A stretch of 64,000 nt of DNA, taken from the NCBI GenBank assembly GCA_023374045.1, contig CM041783.1, positions 124,497,503 to 124,561,502 on the forward strand. Direction: 5' to 3'. The translations under genes were made by a program, and so were the position numbers. The notes below the pieces were generated by a model. It worked only from the letters and a program-made list of their open reading frames with translations. It ran no database searches and was not told the origin of the DNA. Source of the DNA: Limonium bicolor. Lineage: Eukaryota > Streptophyta > Magnoliopsida > Caryophyllales > Plumbaginaceae. Each line of letters opens with the position of its first letter. Position 1 is the first letter of the stretch. Positions 8,467 through 19,667 of the stretch are shown one piece after another.

Positions 8467-9437
8467 ACTCACTCCATTCGCTAGTCTCTTTCTCCAGCTT
8501 GGTTGATGAGGTGCGAGAGGCTCAGAGGGCAGATGAGTATATGAGGGAGGTCAGACAGAAGTTGACAGATGGTACCTTTGAGAGTCAGAAATATGATTTC
8601 AGACTTCACGATGATGATCTGATTAGACTTAAGGGCCGGTTATGCATACCACGGGGCAACACGGATCTTAAAGACCGTATACTTAGAGAATCACACTGTT
8701 CTTCAGTTTCCATCCATCCGGGAGCCTCTAAGATGTATAAAGACATGAAGAGATACTTCTGGTGGTCGGGGATGAAGACAGATGTTACCGAGTTCGTCTT
8801 GAGGTGTCTCACATGCCAGAAGGTAAAATTCAAGCACCAACGACCGGGCGGAATGGTACAGTCGATGCCAGTTCCGGAGTGGAAGTTCCATGATATCTCC
8901 ATGGACTTTATAGTTGGACTCCCACCTGCTAGGGGAGGTCTCAACATGATATGGGTGGTGGTGGATCGCCTTACCAAAGTAGCCCGATTCATACCGATGA
9001 AGGATACTTGGAAGGTGACCAAATTAGCTGAGTTGTTTGAGAAGGAAATTATGAGGCATCACGGGATACCGAAGACCATAGTGTCAGATAGAGATACCAG
9101 ATTCCTTTCGAGGTACTGGAGAGCTACTAGAGAAGCGTTGGGGACAGAACTGAAGTTGAGTACCGCGTTCCATCCTCAGACAGATGGTCAGACTGAGCGT
9201 ACGATTCAGACACTCGAGGACATGCTGAGAGCATGTGCCTTAGACTTCCAGGGTAGTTGGATTGACAAATTGCATCTGATCGAGTTCTCATACAACAACA
9301 ACTATCACGCTTCGATCAAGATGGCACCTTTTCAAGCGTTGTACGGTAGACCATGTCGTACACCGCTCTGCTGGGATGAGTCGAGTGAGGCGGTCATTAT
9401 AGGACCAGAATATTTAGAACAAGTTAAGGCTGAAGTT
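8467..9437 (+). pseudogene. Integrase of element G-A, C-terminally truncated
   Basis: It continues the RNase H frame after the TGA. The HHCC zinc domain is visible (ESHCSSVSIHPG, then CLTCQKVK). The DD35E core follows: first Asp in DISMDFIVGLP, second in VSDRDTRF, Glu in TDGQTERTIQTLED. The core runs to YNNNYHASIKMAPFQALYGR and ends with EYLEQVKAEV, where the LTR of the next element begins. The C-terminal GPY/F-like and chromodomain part is missing here. A piece of that region, but possibly from another element, starts at 33293. Confidence 0.93.
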
Positions 9438-9708
9438 TGATAAGTGTCTAAATGAGCATGTTTTATGGGTGTATTTCATATATTATATCAGCACTTTTCT
9501 TGCTCATTTCTCACTTATCGTATGTTTTTCCTCTAGTTTATGTTTTATTGATTATCTCACAAATTTATTGGTTAAACATGAGGAAAACCAAGCTAGGAGC
9601 AAAGTAGACGAAGATACGAACGCATAGGCGCAAACGGCTCAGAAAACGGAGTCCAAACGAAGAATCTAGAGCCGGTCAAAGTTCGTAAAAGAAAACGAGT
9701 CAAACTTC

Positions 9709-10032
9709 CGTCCGTGTCTCGTCCGCATTACAAAGGCCAGACAGGGCTTGAGCCGTCCGTGTCTTGACCGCACTACAAAGGCCGGACAGAGCACAGAGGC
9801 GTCCGTGGAACCAGGGCCGGACAACGGAGACATATGTCCGTGTCTTGTCCGAGTATTTAAGGACGGACGTGAAGGTTGAGACCGTGGCATGTCCGTGCTT
9901 ATTTGGCCGGACAAAAGTAAGGAAATGAATACGTCCGTGGAATTATGGACGGACAAGGGGCGGACAGAAGCAGGACACAATGTGTCCGTGGCCTGTCCGG
10001 GGAAAAAAGGCCGGACAACACTAAGACGTCCG
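9709..10032. repeat. GTCCGTG / CCGGAC inverted motifs in the TR-GAG 5' LTR
   Basis: About ten irregular units made of GTCCGTG or GTCCG and the complementary CGGAC follow one another, able to form many alternative stems. The corresponding block in the 3' LTR is about 16005-16325. Its first and last units match, but the middle is different in sequence and in unit order. Confidence 0.75.
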
Positions 10033-10288
10033 CCCAAATATAGCCGACACAAACAAGGACACGTGTAAATGCAACGCAGATCCAGAAATTAACGCGACTA
10101 GTTTCGTTCGCCGACCGTCTTCCCCAATTGCTTCTTCCTTTGCGGCGCCTATAGACATGTCGAACTGCTCCATTAACAATATCAGACACCTCCCTTATCC
10201 TGTAAATCCTTTCACGCGTGATCCAGCTCTTTCTCCACTCAGTTCTATCTCCTCTCCAGCTCTATCTTCAACCTTCCCCCTGCCTCTC

Positions 10289-10296
10289 TATATAAA
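10289..10296 (+). promoter_or_regulatory. TATA box in the TR-GAG 5' LTR
   Basis: CTCTATATAAACCC follows a CT-rich stretch and precedes a C-rich candidate start region. The same box lies at 16572-16579 in the 3' LTR. This is the likely U3/R boundary region. Confidence 0.6.
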
Positions 10297-11191
10297 CCCA
10301 GTCCTTCTACCTTAAATCAACGTGCGGAGACTGAAAGAAATCACACAACAGCACCACACTCCATTCCTCCTCTCATTCATTTCCTCCCGCAACACACACA
10401 ACACTCCATCTTTTATTTATTTCACCACTTCACCACACTCACTCACATACTCAAACAGAAGCAGTATTTTTTACAAAGAGAGAAAAGAGGCAGCAGAAGT
10501 GAGAGCGAGAGCAGTCCCGTTCTTTCTCTGAATTAATGTCTAAATCTATCTGTGCTATCTTTTTATCTCCGTTAATGTCTGAGTAATTTTCTTTTGTATC
10601 CTAGGATGGGGTTTTGATTCTAATATTACGTAAAACAGTATTTATCCTGTCTCTCTCATTTAACTTGTTTTAATTCCTTTCAGCAAATATTGTTAAATGC
10701 TTTGCGTGACAAACAACTGCATTTTTATGGTAACTATCAACATATGATTTTGAGATAGTCTAAGTACCACAAAGGAATTAACCTTGGTATTTACACTCCG
10801 GATTGAGCAGGAAAATACTGAGGCTATAACTAAGAGTTCGTAACTGACAATTATTAACTCTAATAGACAATAAATAATTGAGACATGGTTATAAATCTGT
10901 TTAAGTAATTTAGGCAATTCCCCCGCTATCCTAGGATACCTTTTTCCATCCACATCACTAATTTACCTGTTTTTACTGTTTTTATTATTTCTGAACTGAT
11001 CCAACAACAAATCAAGCTTGCCTCCGGCTAAACCCCTTTTTACTGTTTTTATTAATTACCGATACTAGGATAATTGAACAATTTCCCTGTGGATACGACA
11101 CTTGTTGTACTACTCCGACTAAGGTGCACTTGCCTTTTAGTTTGCTGTAAATCTATATATATTAATGTATAGTTTTATCCCAACAAGTTTT

Positions 11192-11209
11192 TGGCGCCGT
11201 TGCCGGGGA
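11192..11209 (+). promoter_or_regulatory. Primer binding site of the TR-GAG element (tRNA-Asp)
   Basis: TGGCGCCGTTGCCGGGGA is an 18-base complement of the 3' end of plant tRNA-Asp (GTC), the primer typical of Athila elements. It begins six bases after the LTR end. Confidence 0.9.
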
Positions 11210-11289
11210 AATTGATTCCATCAATTTCCCTAGTTTCCGGTAGTTCACTTGCTATACTGTAATATTTTGTTTATATTATTTTGTTGTTT

Positions 11290-11640
11290 GTTTAATTTCT
11301 GACATCTAACTTCGGACATCTAACTTCGGACATCTAACTTCTGACATTTTATTTCAGCTCTTTATTTTATTGTCATTTATTTTTCAGTCATTTAATTTCC
11401 ATTGTCCTTTAAATTTCAGTAATTAACTTCTAACATTTTAATTTTCAGTCTCTAACTACTAACCTTAAATTTCTGTCATTTAATTTTCTGTCCTTTAATT
11501 TTCTGTACACTAATTACTAACATTAAATTTCTGTCATTTAATTTTCTGTCATTTAAATTCCAGTACTCTAACTACTAACATTTAAATTCAGTTCTTTAAA
11601 TTCCCTTGTCACTTATTTTCTGTCATTTTACTCTTGTTAA
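11290..11640. repeat. Degenerate T-rich repeats in the TR-GAG leader
   Basis: Short units such as CTAACTTCGGACAT (three near-identical copies at 11308-11345) and TTTCTGTCATTTAATTT variants repeat through the leader between PBS and gag. No coding potential is seen in 11210-11780. Confidence 0.6.
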
Positions 11641-11780
11641 AAAAATAGAAAAAAAAATATAAAAAATATATCAGTGTTGTTTAATTAACGTTTATCAGCC
11701 TAACCAATATCTCTGCCTTTCTTTATCTATTTACTAATTAATTTCGCAGTTTCTGACGAACCACAAAGTATCTTCTGTGC

Positions 11781-14528
11781 ATGCCAAACACTCGAACCCG
11801 AGGTTCTCCACCTATCAGTCCGAGACCCGAACCCGAGCGCACTTTATTTAACGCACGAAGAAACCTGAGAAATCAAGACATGGCTAATAACCAAGTTATA
11901 GAAGAAATGGACCATGAAAATCAACCAAATCAACCAGAACACCGTGCCCTCTCTGATTACCACCAACCAGATACCGAAGGAAGGGCATCAGCCATAGTTC
12001 TCCCCGAACTAACACCGCTAGAAGCCGGACGATGGACTTTCAAAACCCACTACATCACCGCCGTCCGGGATTTAGGCAAGTTTAGTGGAGCAAATCCTGA
12101 TGAAGCCCCAAATCATTTAAGTCTCTTCCTAGACTTCTGTAATTCCTTTGGTCAAACCGGCAACGTCAAAGAAAGAATCCGTCTACAACTATTTCCTCAC
12201 TCGTTGTCGGATTCAGCAAACAGGTGGTACCGAAGTCTTCCCTCCCGATCAATCCATACATGGCTGCAAATGGCCCAGAAGTTCCTTGCCAAATACTACC
12301 CAACCAGTAGAACAAGGCAATTGATCGGAGAAATCAACACATTCTGTCAAGAACCGGGAGAAACGTTATACGACGCATGGGACAGATTCAAAGATATGCT
12401 GATGAAGTGTTCCCACCATGGTCTAGACGATCAATCCCTCTGCCTGTCATTCTTCAATGGCCTGGATGATGGGAACCGACTACTTGTAAATTCCTCTGCA
12501 GGAGGAAGTTTCATGATGAAATCTCCTCAAGAAGGGATGAACCTTCTCGAAACCATGACGAGCAATACAAGACAGTGGACGAGATCCAAAGGAAGAACGC
12601 CACGAGCAGCAGGCCTACTCCATGTTGAGCCTACGGATCATTTATCTGCTCAGATCTCGTCCCTTGCAAAGATGGTGGAAAAGCTAACAACATCACAGAA
12701 CGAAATTGTAAAGACAATAGCTTCCCCACCTACAAATTCATCACCAGAAGGATGTGCCATATGCGCCGGTCCTCATGAAACTCATCAATGCGAAGGTAAA
12801 AACCAGTACGAAGATGTGAATTTCATAGGAAATCGCCCCGGTAATTCCTACAACAACAACAACTACCCATGGAGAAATCACCCGAATTTCTCATGGAAAA
12901 ACAATGATCAGAACCAAGGAGGGCAGAACAACAGTTCCAATACCTATCAGGGAAACAGACCCCAACCAAACTCTAATATGGGTTATAGAGCACAAGGTGC
13001 CCCTCCAGGTTTCCAGCAACAACAACAACCATCTTCATCCTCTGTTGATCCAAACGCAGAACTCAAAGAGATGATGAAGGGTTACATGTCTATGACTCAG
13101 AACCAGCTTTCTGCGCAAGAAGCCTTCAACCAAAAAATCGAAGGTAAATTCAATCAAATTGCAGAACATCTTGCTCGAAGACCGCCTGGGGCTCTCCCAA
13201 GCCAAACGGAGCCAAATCCAAGAGAGCAAGCCAAATGCATCTATGTGAAGGAACACAGTGAAGAAAAGATAGAGGTGGCCAAAACAGTTAAGGTTCCAGA
13301 ACTTCACCCTTCCCTTCAAGAGTGGGTGATAGCAATCGAAACCTCAAAAAGGAATGTAGCTGAACTGGAAAGCACCGCCAAAGTCTATAAAAATCGTATT
13401 CAGTCCGAGAATACCTACCTTAAGGACTTGGTGGCCGGCTACGAAAATGAAAAGCTCGATTTTGAAGAAGAAGAAGAAGAAGAAGAGGTTAAGGCGATAA
13501 CCTTGAGAAGCGGTAGAAAAACCGACGAGATTCACGTCCCGCAAAGGTCTGAAGAATCCAAAGAGGATAGTGAAGAAAGAGTTGAGGTTCCAACAGAAAA
13601 GACATCTCCCAGCATTCTCACTATTCCACCAGCTTCAAAACCTTCTCCACAAGAACCGCCTATACCATTTCCCCACCGACTCCAAAAGCAGAAATTGGAT
13701 AATGAATATGGTAAGTTTCTGGCAATGCTGAAACAACTAAACGTCAACATACAGTTTGTAGACCTCATTGCCAAAATGCCTAACTACACAAAATTCCTCA
13801 AACACCTTATCTCCAACAAAACTAAATTGGCCGAAGTCGGTACGGTACCTCTCAATGTAGCTTGCTCAGCTATTCTGCAACAACCACTACCTTCGAAATG
13901 CAATGATCCAGGCAGTTTCACCATTTCAGTCACAATTGGTAGCACCTCATTTCCATACTCCCTATGCGATCTGGGTGCCTCCATAAATTTGATGCCCCTC
14001 TCCACTTTCAAAAGGCTAGGAATTGGAAATATGAAAAAGACTAAGATGACCCTTCAACTGGCAGATGGTTCGGTAACTTACCCAAGCGGAGTGGTAGAGG
14101 ATGTTATCATCAAAGTGGAGCACTTATACTTCCCATGCGATTTTGTCATTTGGACATCGAAGAGAACTCCACTACACCTCTCATCCTCTATCGGACGACC
14201 ATTCCTTGCCACAGCCAATGTGCACATTTGGGTAGCCCAGGGGACAATCACCCTTCAAGCTTATAATGAAAAGCTGGAGTTTGCATCAGGAAGGTCTCCA
14301 GATAACAAATCCAAGGATCTCAAGTTTGTGCGGGACACTCAATCATCATCATCCCCACTTCTCTTTATCACCCTTCCTGACGGAATGTCCATTACAGAGA
14401 TACCACCACCAATCCCGGATGAAGAGCGGGATAAGAAAAGAAAACATGCATCCCGGTGGACACTCAAAAATACCATCGAGTCATGCTTTGGATCTACTCC
14501 TCATAACCACCCCCCAGGTTTGATCTAA
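11781..14528 (+). CDS. Athila-type gag with retropepsin-like domain (915 aa)
   Basis: Intact ORF. The capsid domain spans roughly residues 95-260, with SANRWYRSLPSRSIHTW, FLAKYYP, FCQEPGETLYDAWDRFKDML and CLSFFNGL. A Cys/His motif CAICAGPHETHQC lies near 325, followed by an Asn-rich stretch. A polyglutamate run then precedes VKAITLRSGRKT near 560-585, a motif typical of Athila gag. The protease core near 725-790 reads LCDLGASINLMPLSTFKRLG and then LQLADGSV, with DLGAS as the catalytic motif. The ORF ends at HNHPPGLI, with no RT fused or following. The first ATG was chosen because the leader upstream has stops. An intact gag in a non-autonomous element suggests it was mobilised recently, or that gag is needed in cis. 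Confidence 0.93.
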   Translation: MPNTRTRGSPPISPRPEPERTLFNARRNLRNQDMANNQVIEEMDHENQPNQPEHRALSDYHQPDTEGRASAIVLPELTPLEAGRWTFKTHYITAVRDLGKFSGANPDEAPNHLSLFLDFCNSFGQTGNVKERIRLQLFPHSLSDSANRWYRSLPSRSIHTWLQMAQKFLAKYYPTSRTRQLIGEINTFCQEPGETLYDAWDRFKDMLMKCSHHGLDDQSLCLSFFNGLDDGNRLLVNSSAGGSFMMKSPQEGMNLLETMTSNTRQWTRSKGRTPRAAGLLHVEPTDHLSAQISSLAKMVEKLTTSQNEIVKTIASPPTNSSPEGCAICAGPHETHQCEGKNQYEDVNFIGNRPGNSYNNNNYPWRNHPNFSWKNNDQNQGGQNNSSNTYQGNRPQPNSNMGYRAQGAPPGFQQQQQPSSSSVDPNAELKEMMKGYMSMTQNQLSAQEAFNQKIEGKFNQIAEHLARRPPGALPSQTEPNPREQAKCIYVKEHSEEKIEVAKTVKVPELHPSLQEWVIAIETSKRNVAELESTAKVYKNRIQSENTYLKDLVAGYENEKLDFEEEEEEEEVKAITLRSGRKTDEIHVPQRSEESKEDSEERVEVPTEKTSPSILTIPPASKPSPQEPPIPFPHRLQKQKLDNEYGKFLAMLKQLNVNIQFVDLIAKMPNYTKFLKHLISNKTKLAEVGTVPLNVACSAILQQPLPSKCNDPGSFTISVTIGSTSFPYSLCDLGASINLMPLSTFKRLGIGNMKKTKMTLQLADGSVTYPSGVVEDVIIKVEHLYFPCDFVIWTSKRTPLHLSSSIGRPFLATANVHIWVAQGTITLQAYNEKLEFASGRSPDNKSKDLKFVRDTQSSSSPLLFITLPDGMSITEIPPPIPDEERDKKRKHASRWTLKNTIESCFGSTPHNHPPGLI

Positions 14529-15731
14529 CAACAAAGCGTCTAGCCAAAGACGTTAAAGAAGGGCAGCTTTCCGGGAGGCAACCCGGATGAACTTTTCTTT
14601 TATATGCTTTTATGCTCTTTTTAATTTTCAGGTTCTCTTTAAATTTTGTTTTTGCTAATTCTTAAACCCGTTTATAGTATGGTTGCTTCTAGTGTCTTAT
14701 GCAGGTGCAAATTCATATCTACACCGCAACCAAGCTACGCTACTTGAGGCTGAAGCTCAAGTGTGGGGGAACTCCTATAACGCTAGCAAAAATAATCTCA
14801 GGGGAGTACCAGTTTCTTTAATTATGCTTTTATTTAAATAAAATCTGCAGAGGAGAGTTTCTGTGCTTAAATGTTTATTTGTGACCTTTGTGTTCTCTCT
14901 ATTTTATCTACTTACCGAAAAGGTCTTCTGAACCCTTCCCTTGTTTTTCTGGTGAACAATGAGGACATTGTTCAATTTAAGTGTGGGGGAGTGTGCCCTT
15001 TTCGGCAACATTTTGTGCTTAAAATGCTTAATCTCTCTGCTTATCTTGCGTTTGTCCAAATTCAATATCGTGGACCCTTTATATGTGGGTTGTTCTCTTT
15101 AAGAATAAATATTGTTATGAATTGTGGGATAAATGGTACAAATTTTAAAATTTTGATTGCTTTTGAGGAGCATTTTTATGCGGTATGACCAAATGATCTG
15201 AATGGTTGGATTTTTATCGCTCAGGGGTTCCTTCTGTCTTCTCTCTTAGGGATTGCTAAGGGGTGCTTCTCTGTCAAAAAAAAAAAAAAAATAAGGGACT
15301 TGCGAGACACCATTGGTAACCAACAAAGAGAGTTGAGTGTTCTTAAAAATAAAAGCTTGATGCTTACATATTATCTTCTCATCTCTTATGCAAAAGTGAA
15401 ACAAATGCATAAATCTATTTTTCCTTTTGTTTTCTCCTCAATGCCCATTCTTGAGAGAAGTTGGCCATGGTAAAAGTTCTCAAAGTCACCTTAACTAAGA
15501 AGCATCGAAGTACTCCGGATCATACCCCGAAACTCTAATTTTTATTTTTACCCTGAGTACACCTGTGCCACCAGCAGTTGATGGATCACACTCCTCGAAA
15601 AGTTTAAAGATCATGTACTGTTCACCTGTTTATCCTACCCTTCATAATAATATTTATTAGTATTGAGCATTCCCTACTTGCTTGGGTACATGGATTTGCT
15701 TGAGGACAAGCAAAAGGTAAGTGTGGGGGTG
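14529..15731 (+). other. 3' non-coding region of the TR-GAG element with three polypurine tracts
   Basis: Just after the gag stop, CGTCTAGCCAAAGACG and TCCGGGAGGCAACCCGGA form two small hairpins. AAGTGTGGGGG occurs at 14758-14770, 14979-14990 and 15719-15730. The last abuts the 3' LTR and is the PPT. The second and third copies are each preceded by GAGGACA, so the tract has been duplicated with its flank. A 16-base poly-A lies near 15277. The small ORFs here are not convincing. Confidence 0.75.
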
Positions 15732-17467
15732 TGATAAGTGTCTAAATGAGCATGTTTTATGGGTGTATTTCATATATTATATCAGCACTTTTCTTGCTCA
15801 TTTCTCACTTATCGTATGTTTTTCCTCTAGTTTATGTTTTATTGATTATCTCACAAATTTATTGGTTAAACATGAGGAAAACCAAGCTAGGAACAAAGTA
15901 TACGAAGAGACGAACGCATAGGCACAAACGGCTTGAAAAACGGAGTCCAAACGAAGAATCTAGAGCCGGTCAAAGTTCGCAAAAGAAAACAAGTCAAAGA
16001 CTTGTGTCCGTGTCTTGTCCGCTCAAACAAAGCCGGACAGAGCTTGAGCCGTCCGTGTCTTGTCCGCACTACAAAGGCTGGACAGAGCACAGAGGCGTCC
16101 GTGGAACCAAGGCCGGACAGAAGGCCGGATGTGAGTTGTGTTGTCCGTGTCTTGTCCGCGAAACAAAGGCCGGACGTGGTTCAGTCCGTGGCGCGTCCGA
16201 GGCTTTGTGGCCGGACAAGAAACAACACGTCCGCGGATATAAGGGCGGACAGAAGCAGGACACAATGTGTCCGTGGCCTGTCCGGGGAAAAAAGGCCGGA
16301 CAACACTAAGACGTCCGCCCAAATATAGCCGGACACAAACAAGGACGCGTGTAAATGCAACGCAGATCCAGAAATTAACGCGACTGATTTCGTTCGCCGA
16401 CCGTCTTCCCCAATTGCTTCTTCCTTTGCGGCGCCTACTGACATGTCGAACTGCTCCATTAACAATATCAGGCACCTCCCTTATCCTGTAAATCCTTTCA
16501 CGCGTGATCCAGCTCTTTCTCCACTCAGTTCTATCTCCTCTCCAGCTCTATCTTCAACCTTCCCCTGCCTCTATATAAACCCAGTCCTTCTACCTTAAAT
16601 CAACGTGCGGGAGACTGAAAGAAATCACACAACAGCACCACACTCCATTCCTCCTCTCATTCATTTCCTCCCGCAACACCACAACACTCCATCTTTAATT
16701 TATTTCACCACTTCACCACACTCACTCACGTACTCAAACAGAAGCAGTATTTTTACAAAGAGAGAAAAGAGGCAGCAGAAGTGAGAGCGAGAGCAGTCCC
16801 GTTCTTTCTCTGAATTAATGTCTAAATCTATCTGTGCTATCTTTTTATCTCCGTTAATGTCTGAGTAATTTTCTTTTGTATCCTAGGACGGGGTTTTGAT
16901 TCTAATATTACGTAAATCAGTATTTATTACCTGTCTCTCTCATTTAACTTGTTTTAATTCCCTTCAGCAAATATTGTTAAATGCTTTGCGTGACAAACAA
17001 CTGCATTTTTATGGTAACTATCAACATATGATTTTGAGATAGTCTAAGTACCACAAAGGAATTAACCTTGGTATTTACACTCCGGATTGAGCAGGAAATA
17101 CTGAGGCTATAACTAAGAGTTCGTAACTGACAATTATTAACTCTAATAGACAATAAATAATTGAGACATGGTTATAAATCTGTTTAAGTAATTTGGTAAT
17201 TCCCCGCTATCCTAGGATACCTTTTTCCATCCACATCACTAATGTACCTGTTTTTACTGTTTTTATTATTTCTGAACTGATCCAACAACAAATCAAGCTT
17301 GCCTCTGGCTAAACCTCCTTTTTACTGTTTTTATTAATTACCGATACTAGGATAATTGAACAATTTCCCTGTGGATACGACACTTGTTGTACTACTCCGA
17401 CTGAGGTGCACTTGCCTTTTAGTTTGCTGTAAATCTATATATATTAATGTATAGTTTTATCCCAACA
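15732..17467 (+). repeat. 3' LTR of the TR-GAG element
   Basis: Same ends as the 5' copy (TGATAAGTG, CCCAACA). Most of it differs only by scattered small changes and indels, while the hairpin block at about 16005-16325 is rearranged. It abuts a minus-strand gypsy integrase fragment, not the plus-strand integrase found to the left of the 5' LTR. Confidence 0.93.
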
Positions 17468-17894
17468 CCAGGATGAACCGAATAGGGAGTATTATGGGCT
17501 TCCCTCATCAGTCTCCCCTTTACTTTGGCACACCCTTGAGGCACACACCACCGGCCTCTGAATCTCATACTGCCGTCACTGTGGATCTCGAACCCCTCAG
17601 CTTTCCCTTCCTTCATCTTCTCCTTGATACGCTCCAGCTTCACGTCCCCAGGCTGTCCTCTGAGGATCTCCCCATAGATGTCGGAAGAGACACTCATGTG
17701 GTACAGCTTCACCTCATGCTCCACTCCTCCAGATTCCATCACCTCCAGATTCAACCTCCGAAACTCACGGGCTAACTCATCAGGAAGAACCCACATTGCA
17801 TTCACTGAGTGGCTCCTCTTTCTGCTCAATGCATCTGCTACTAGATTGGACTTCCCCTCGTGGTACAGAATTTCTAGGTCATAGTCTTTGATCA
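17468..17894 (-). pseudogene. gypsy fragment G-C: end of RNase H and start of integrase
   Basis: On the minus strand it reads IKDYDLEILYHEGKSNLVADALSR, the end of RNase H, then a linker and the first part of the integrase zinc domain (REAHNTPYSVHPG), where it is cut by the TR-GAG LTR end. It continues directly from the RNase H piece at 32050-32330: the 14-kb LARD sits in the RRWLEL-IKDYD junction with a GATCA duplication. This piece itself shows no stop. Confidence 0.92.
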
Positions 17895-19667
17895 TGAAAT
17901 ACCCCGACCTTAAATATGGCGATTAAATTATCCTAATAGGTATTTAAGAGCCTAATAATGCTTAAGTAATATTGGTAAGGAAAAATAAATCCAAAAGAAA
18001 TAAAGAAACGCTTAAAAAGCGAGAAACGCTAAATAAGCGTTAAATAACCATAGGAGGTATGAAACCTCGGTTAGCGTATTGTAAGGATTCTAAAGGCTTA
18101 ATTAAGTCTAAATAAATATGAGGGAACAAATCCCGAAGAAAACGGATCCTCAAAATGGATTAAAAACACTAACGAACATTAAAGCGCGTTTTTCGAGGTA
18201 ACCGGGAAAACGTGACTTTAAGCGGGTCAAATAGACTCGTAACAATTTTGGTCAACTAAATAATCATTAATAAATATTAGTGAAGCTTTAGAACCAATAA
18301 AATCAATAAAACGAGAAATTAGTAAAAACTGTCAAAACGGGAAGTCGTGGGGTAGAAACATAATAAACCAAGACTTATGTGTCCAATATTGTAAAAAGGA
18401 TTTTAAAACCCTTATGGGCTCTCTGTGTGTCCGATCCCACAGCCCCACTCACACCTCTCTTTATTCCTTCTTATTTACAAAGCAAACAAAGCAATAAAGT
18501 AATCTCACCTTTATTACTTTACTCCCTCACTCACAATTCTCTCTCCTATTCCCATTTCTCCTCTCACGTACAGCACCTCCTTCCCCTCTCTGATTTTTCT
18601 TCTTTCCTTCTCTGGTTGCTTCCCACCGAACAGCCATGGAGAAATAGCAAAACTCACACAAACCCTCTATTCTCTCCTCTTGTAACCCACTCAAATCTCT
18701 TCCAAAAATTACAAAAATACATACACATTGTAATCCTCTCACCAAGAGCTACGTTTCTATCTTTCCAAAATTCGAAAACACACATTTTCGTTTTTATGGG
18801 TATACCCCATTTGGAGCTTCAAGATCCACCTTCCTCTTCATGTTCTAAGGTAAAACAAAGGACCAAACCATTCTTTGAGTTCCATCTGTTTCATTTTTCT
18901 GCTGAAAATCAAGAACCCACGTGAGCTCCATTTCCTTGTTTAGCCGTTTGACATTGCAAGAGGGGGCATTGTCACTTTGGTAACTGGAAACAAGGAGTAG
19001 AGAAAACAAACAAGGAAGAAGAGGAGAGCAAGAAGAAAGAAAGGAAGAAAAACAAAACAAAAGCAAAAAACGTGAGGTAACAAACGCCTCTGTATGGATT
19101 TAGTATAGTGTATACGTAGTATTTGTTTAGCAAATGTAAACCTACTGAAATGGTATAAGATAGGTTAGCATAATGGTATTGGTAGCATTAGTAAGTTAGG
19201 AATCTGTCAAAACAAAAAAAAATGAATGAGTTGCTGAAACGTGAGCTTGGAACTGATGCATATATATGTAAACTGTCAAATACATATACACAAACTGAAC
19301 AGGGTATAATTGTGGATGAATTAGTGTGAGGAGAATGTAAGATTATAGGGAGAACTATGGCAAAATTTACCTAGAAACTATGTCACTTAGGAGCTGTTAG
19401 CATTTGTAGAGAAGAATGAAAATGGATCAGAAGTAGCAGCAGCAACTCGGTAGAACTGCAACAGAAAGAAAAGAAATGAAATAGTGGAAATGGTGAGATA
19501 TCAGTAGGTTGGGGGAATTGAGTTGCGGTGATGGATTTAGGTGAGTTAGATGCTTGGATAAGTAGTAAACATGTAATGTTAACATTAGAAACCATTAGGA
19601 AGTGATTAGAGGAAGAAGAGAATGAAACAGAGCATGGAAAATGTTTCAGTCGTAGCAGATCACTGTT

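Larger units (their letters stand above)
1..9437 (+). mobile_element. Degenerate Ty3/gypsy chromovirus-like element G-A, 5' part, carrying an AlkB ORF
   Basis: Order is partial LTR, tRNA-iMet PBS, gag, AlkB-like ORF, protease, RT, RNase H and integrase, all on the plus strand. PR-RT-RH-INT order defines Ty3/gypsy. The sequence style is closest to the Tekay/Del chromoviruses, but the C-terminal part of integrase, the 3' UTR and the 3' LTR are not contiguous: the element stops inside integrase where the TR-GAG element begins. The LTR start lies outside the window. The copy carries nonsense codons, frameshifts and an in-frame RT deletion, so it is not autonomous. Clade assignment is inference and needs an RT tree. 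Confidence 0.88.
9438..11185 (+). repeat. 5' LTR of the TR-GAG element
   Basis: It starts TGATAAGTGTCTAAATG and ends TATCCCAACA. It is nearly identical to 15732-17467 except in the GTCCG/CGGAC hairpin block (about 9709-10032), where the two copies differ strongly. A TATATAAA box at 10289-10296 sits about 900 bp before the LTR end. Confidence 0.93.
9438..17467 (+). mobile_element. Athila-type non-autonomous retrotransposon with gag-protease only (TR-GAG-like)
   Basis: An 8.03-kb element. LTRs are 1,748 and 1,736 bp, starting TGATAAGTG and ending ATCCCAACA. The PBS is TGGCGCCGTTGCCGGGGA and the PPT is AAGTGTGGGGG. The only long ORF is a 915-aa gag with an embedded protease motif. RT, RNase H, integrase and an envelope-like ORF are all absent, so replication would need an autonomous Athila partner. 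The flanking five bases differ (AAGTT on the left, CCAGG on the right), and each side is a different gypsy element. This is therefore not a simple insertion as assembled. Confidence 0.88.

Noticed and set aside
18379..18924. 181-aa ORF in the LARD 5' LTR
   Set aside because: The matching ORF in the 3' LTR (28301-28738) is shifted and shorter because of small indels. It is low-complexity Ser/Leu/Phe-rich and has no domain.
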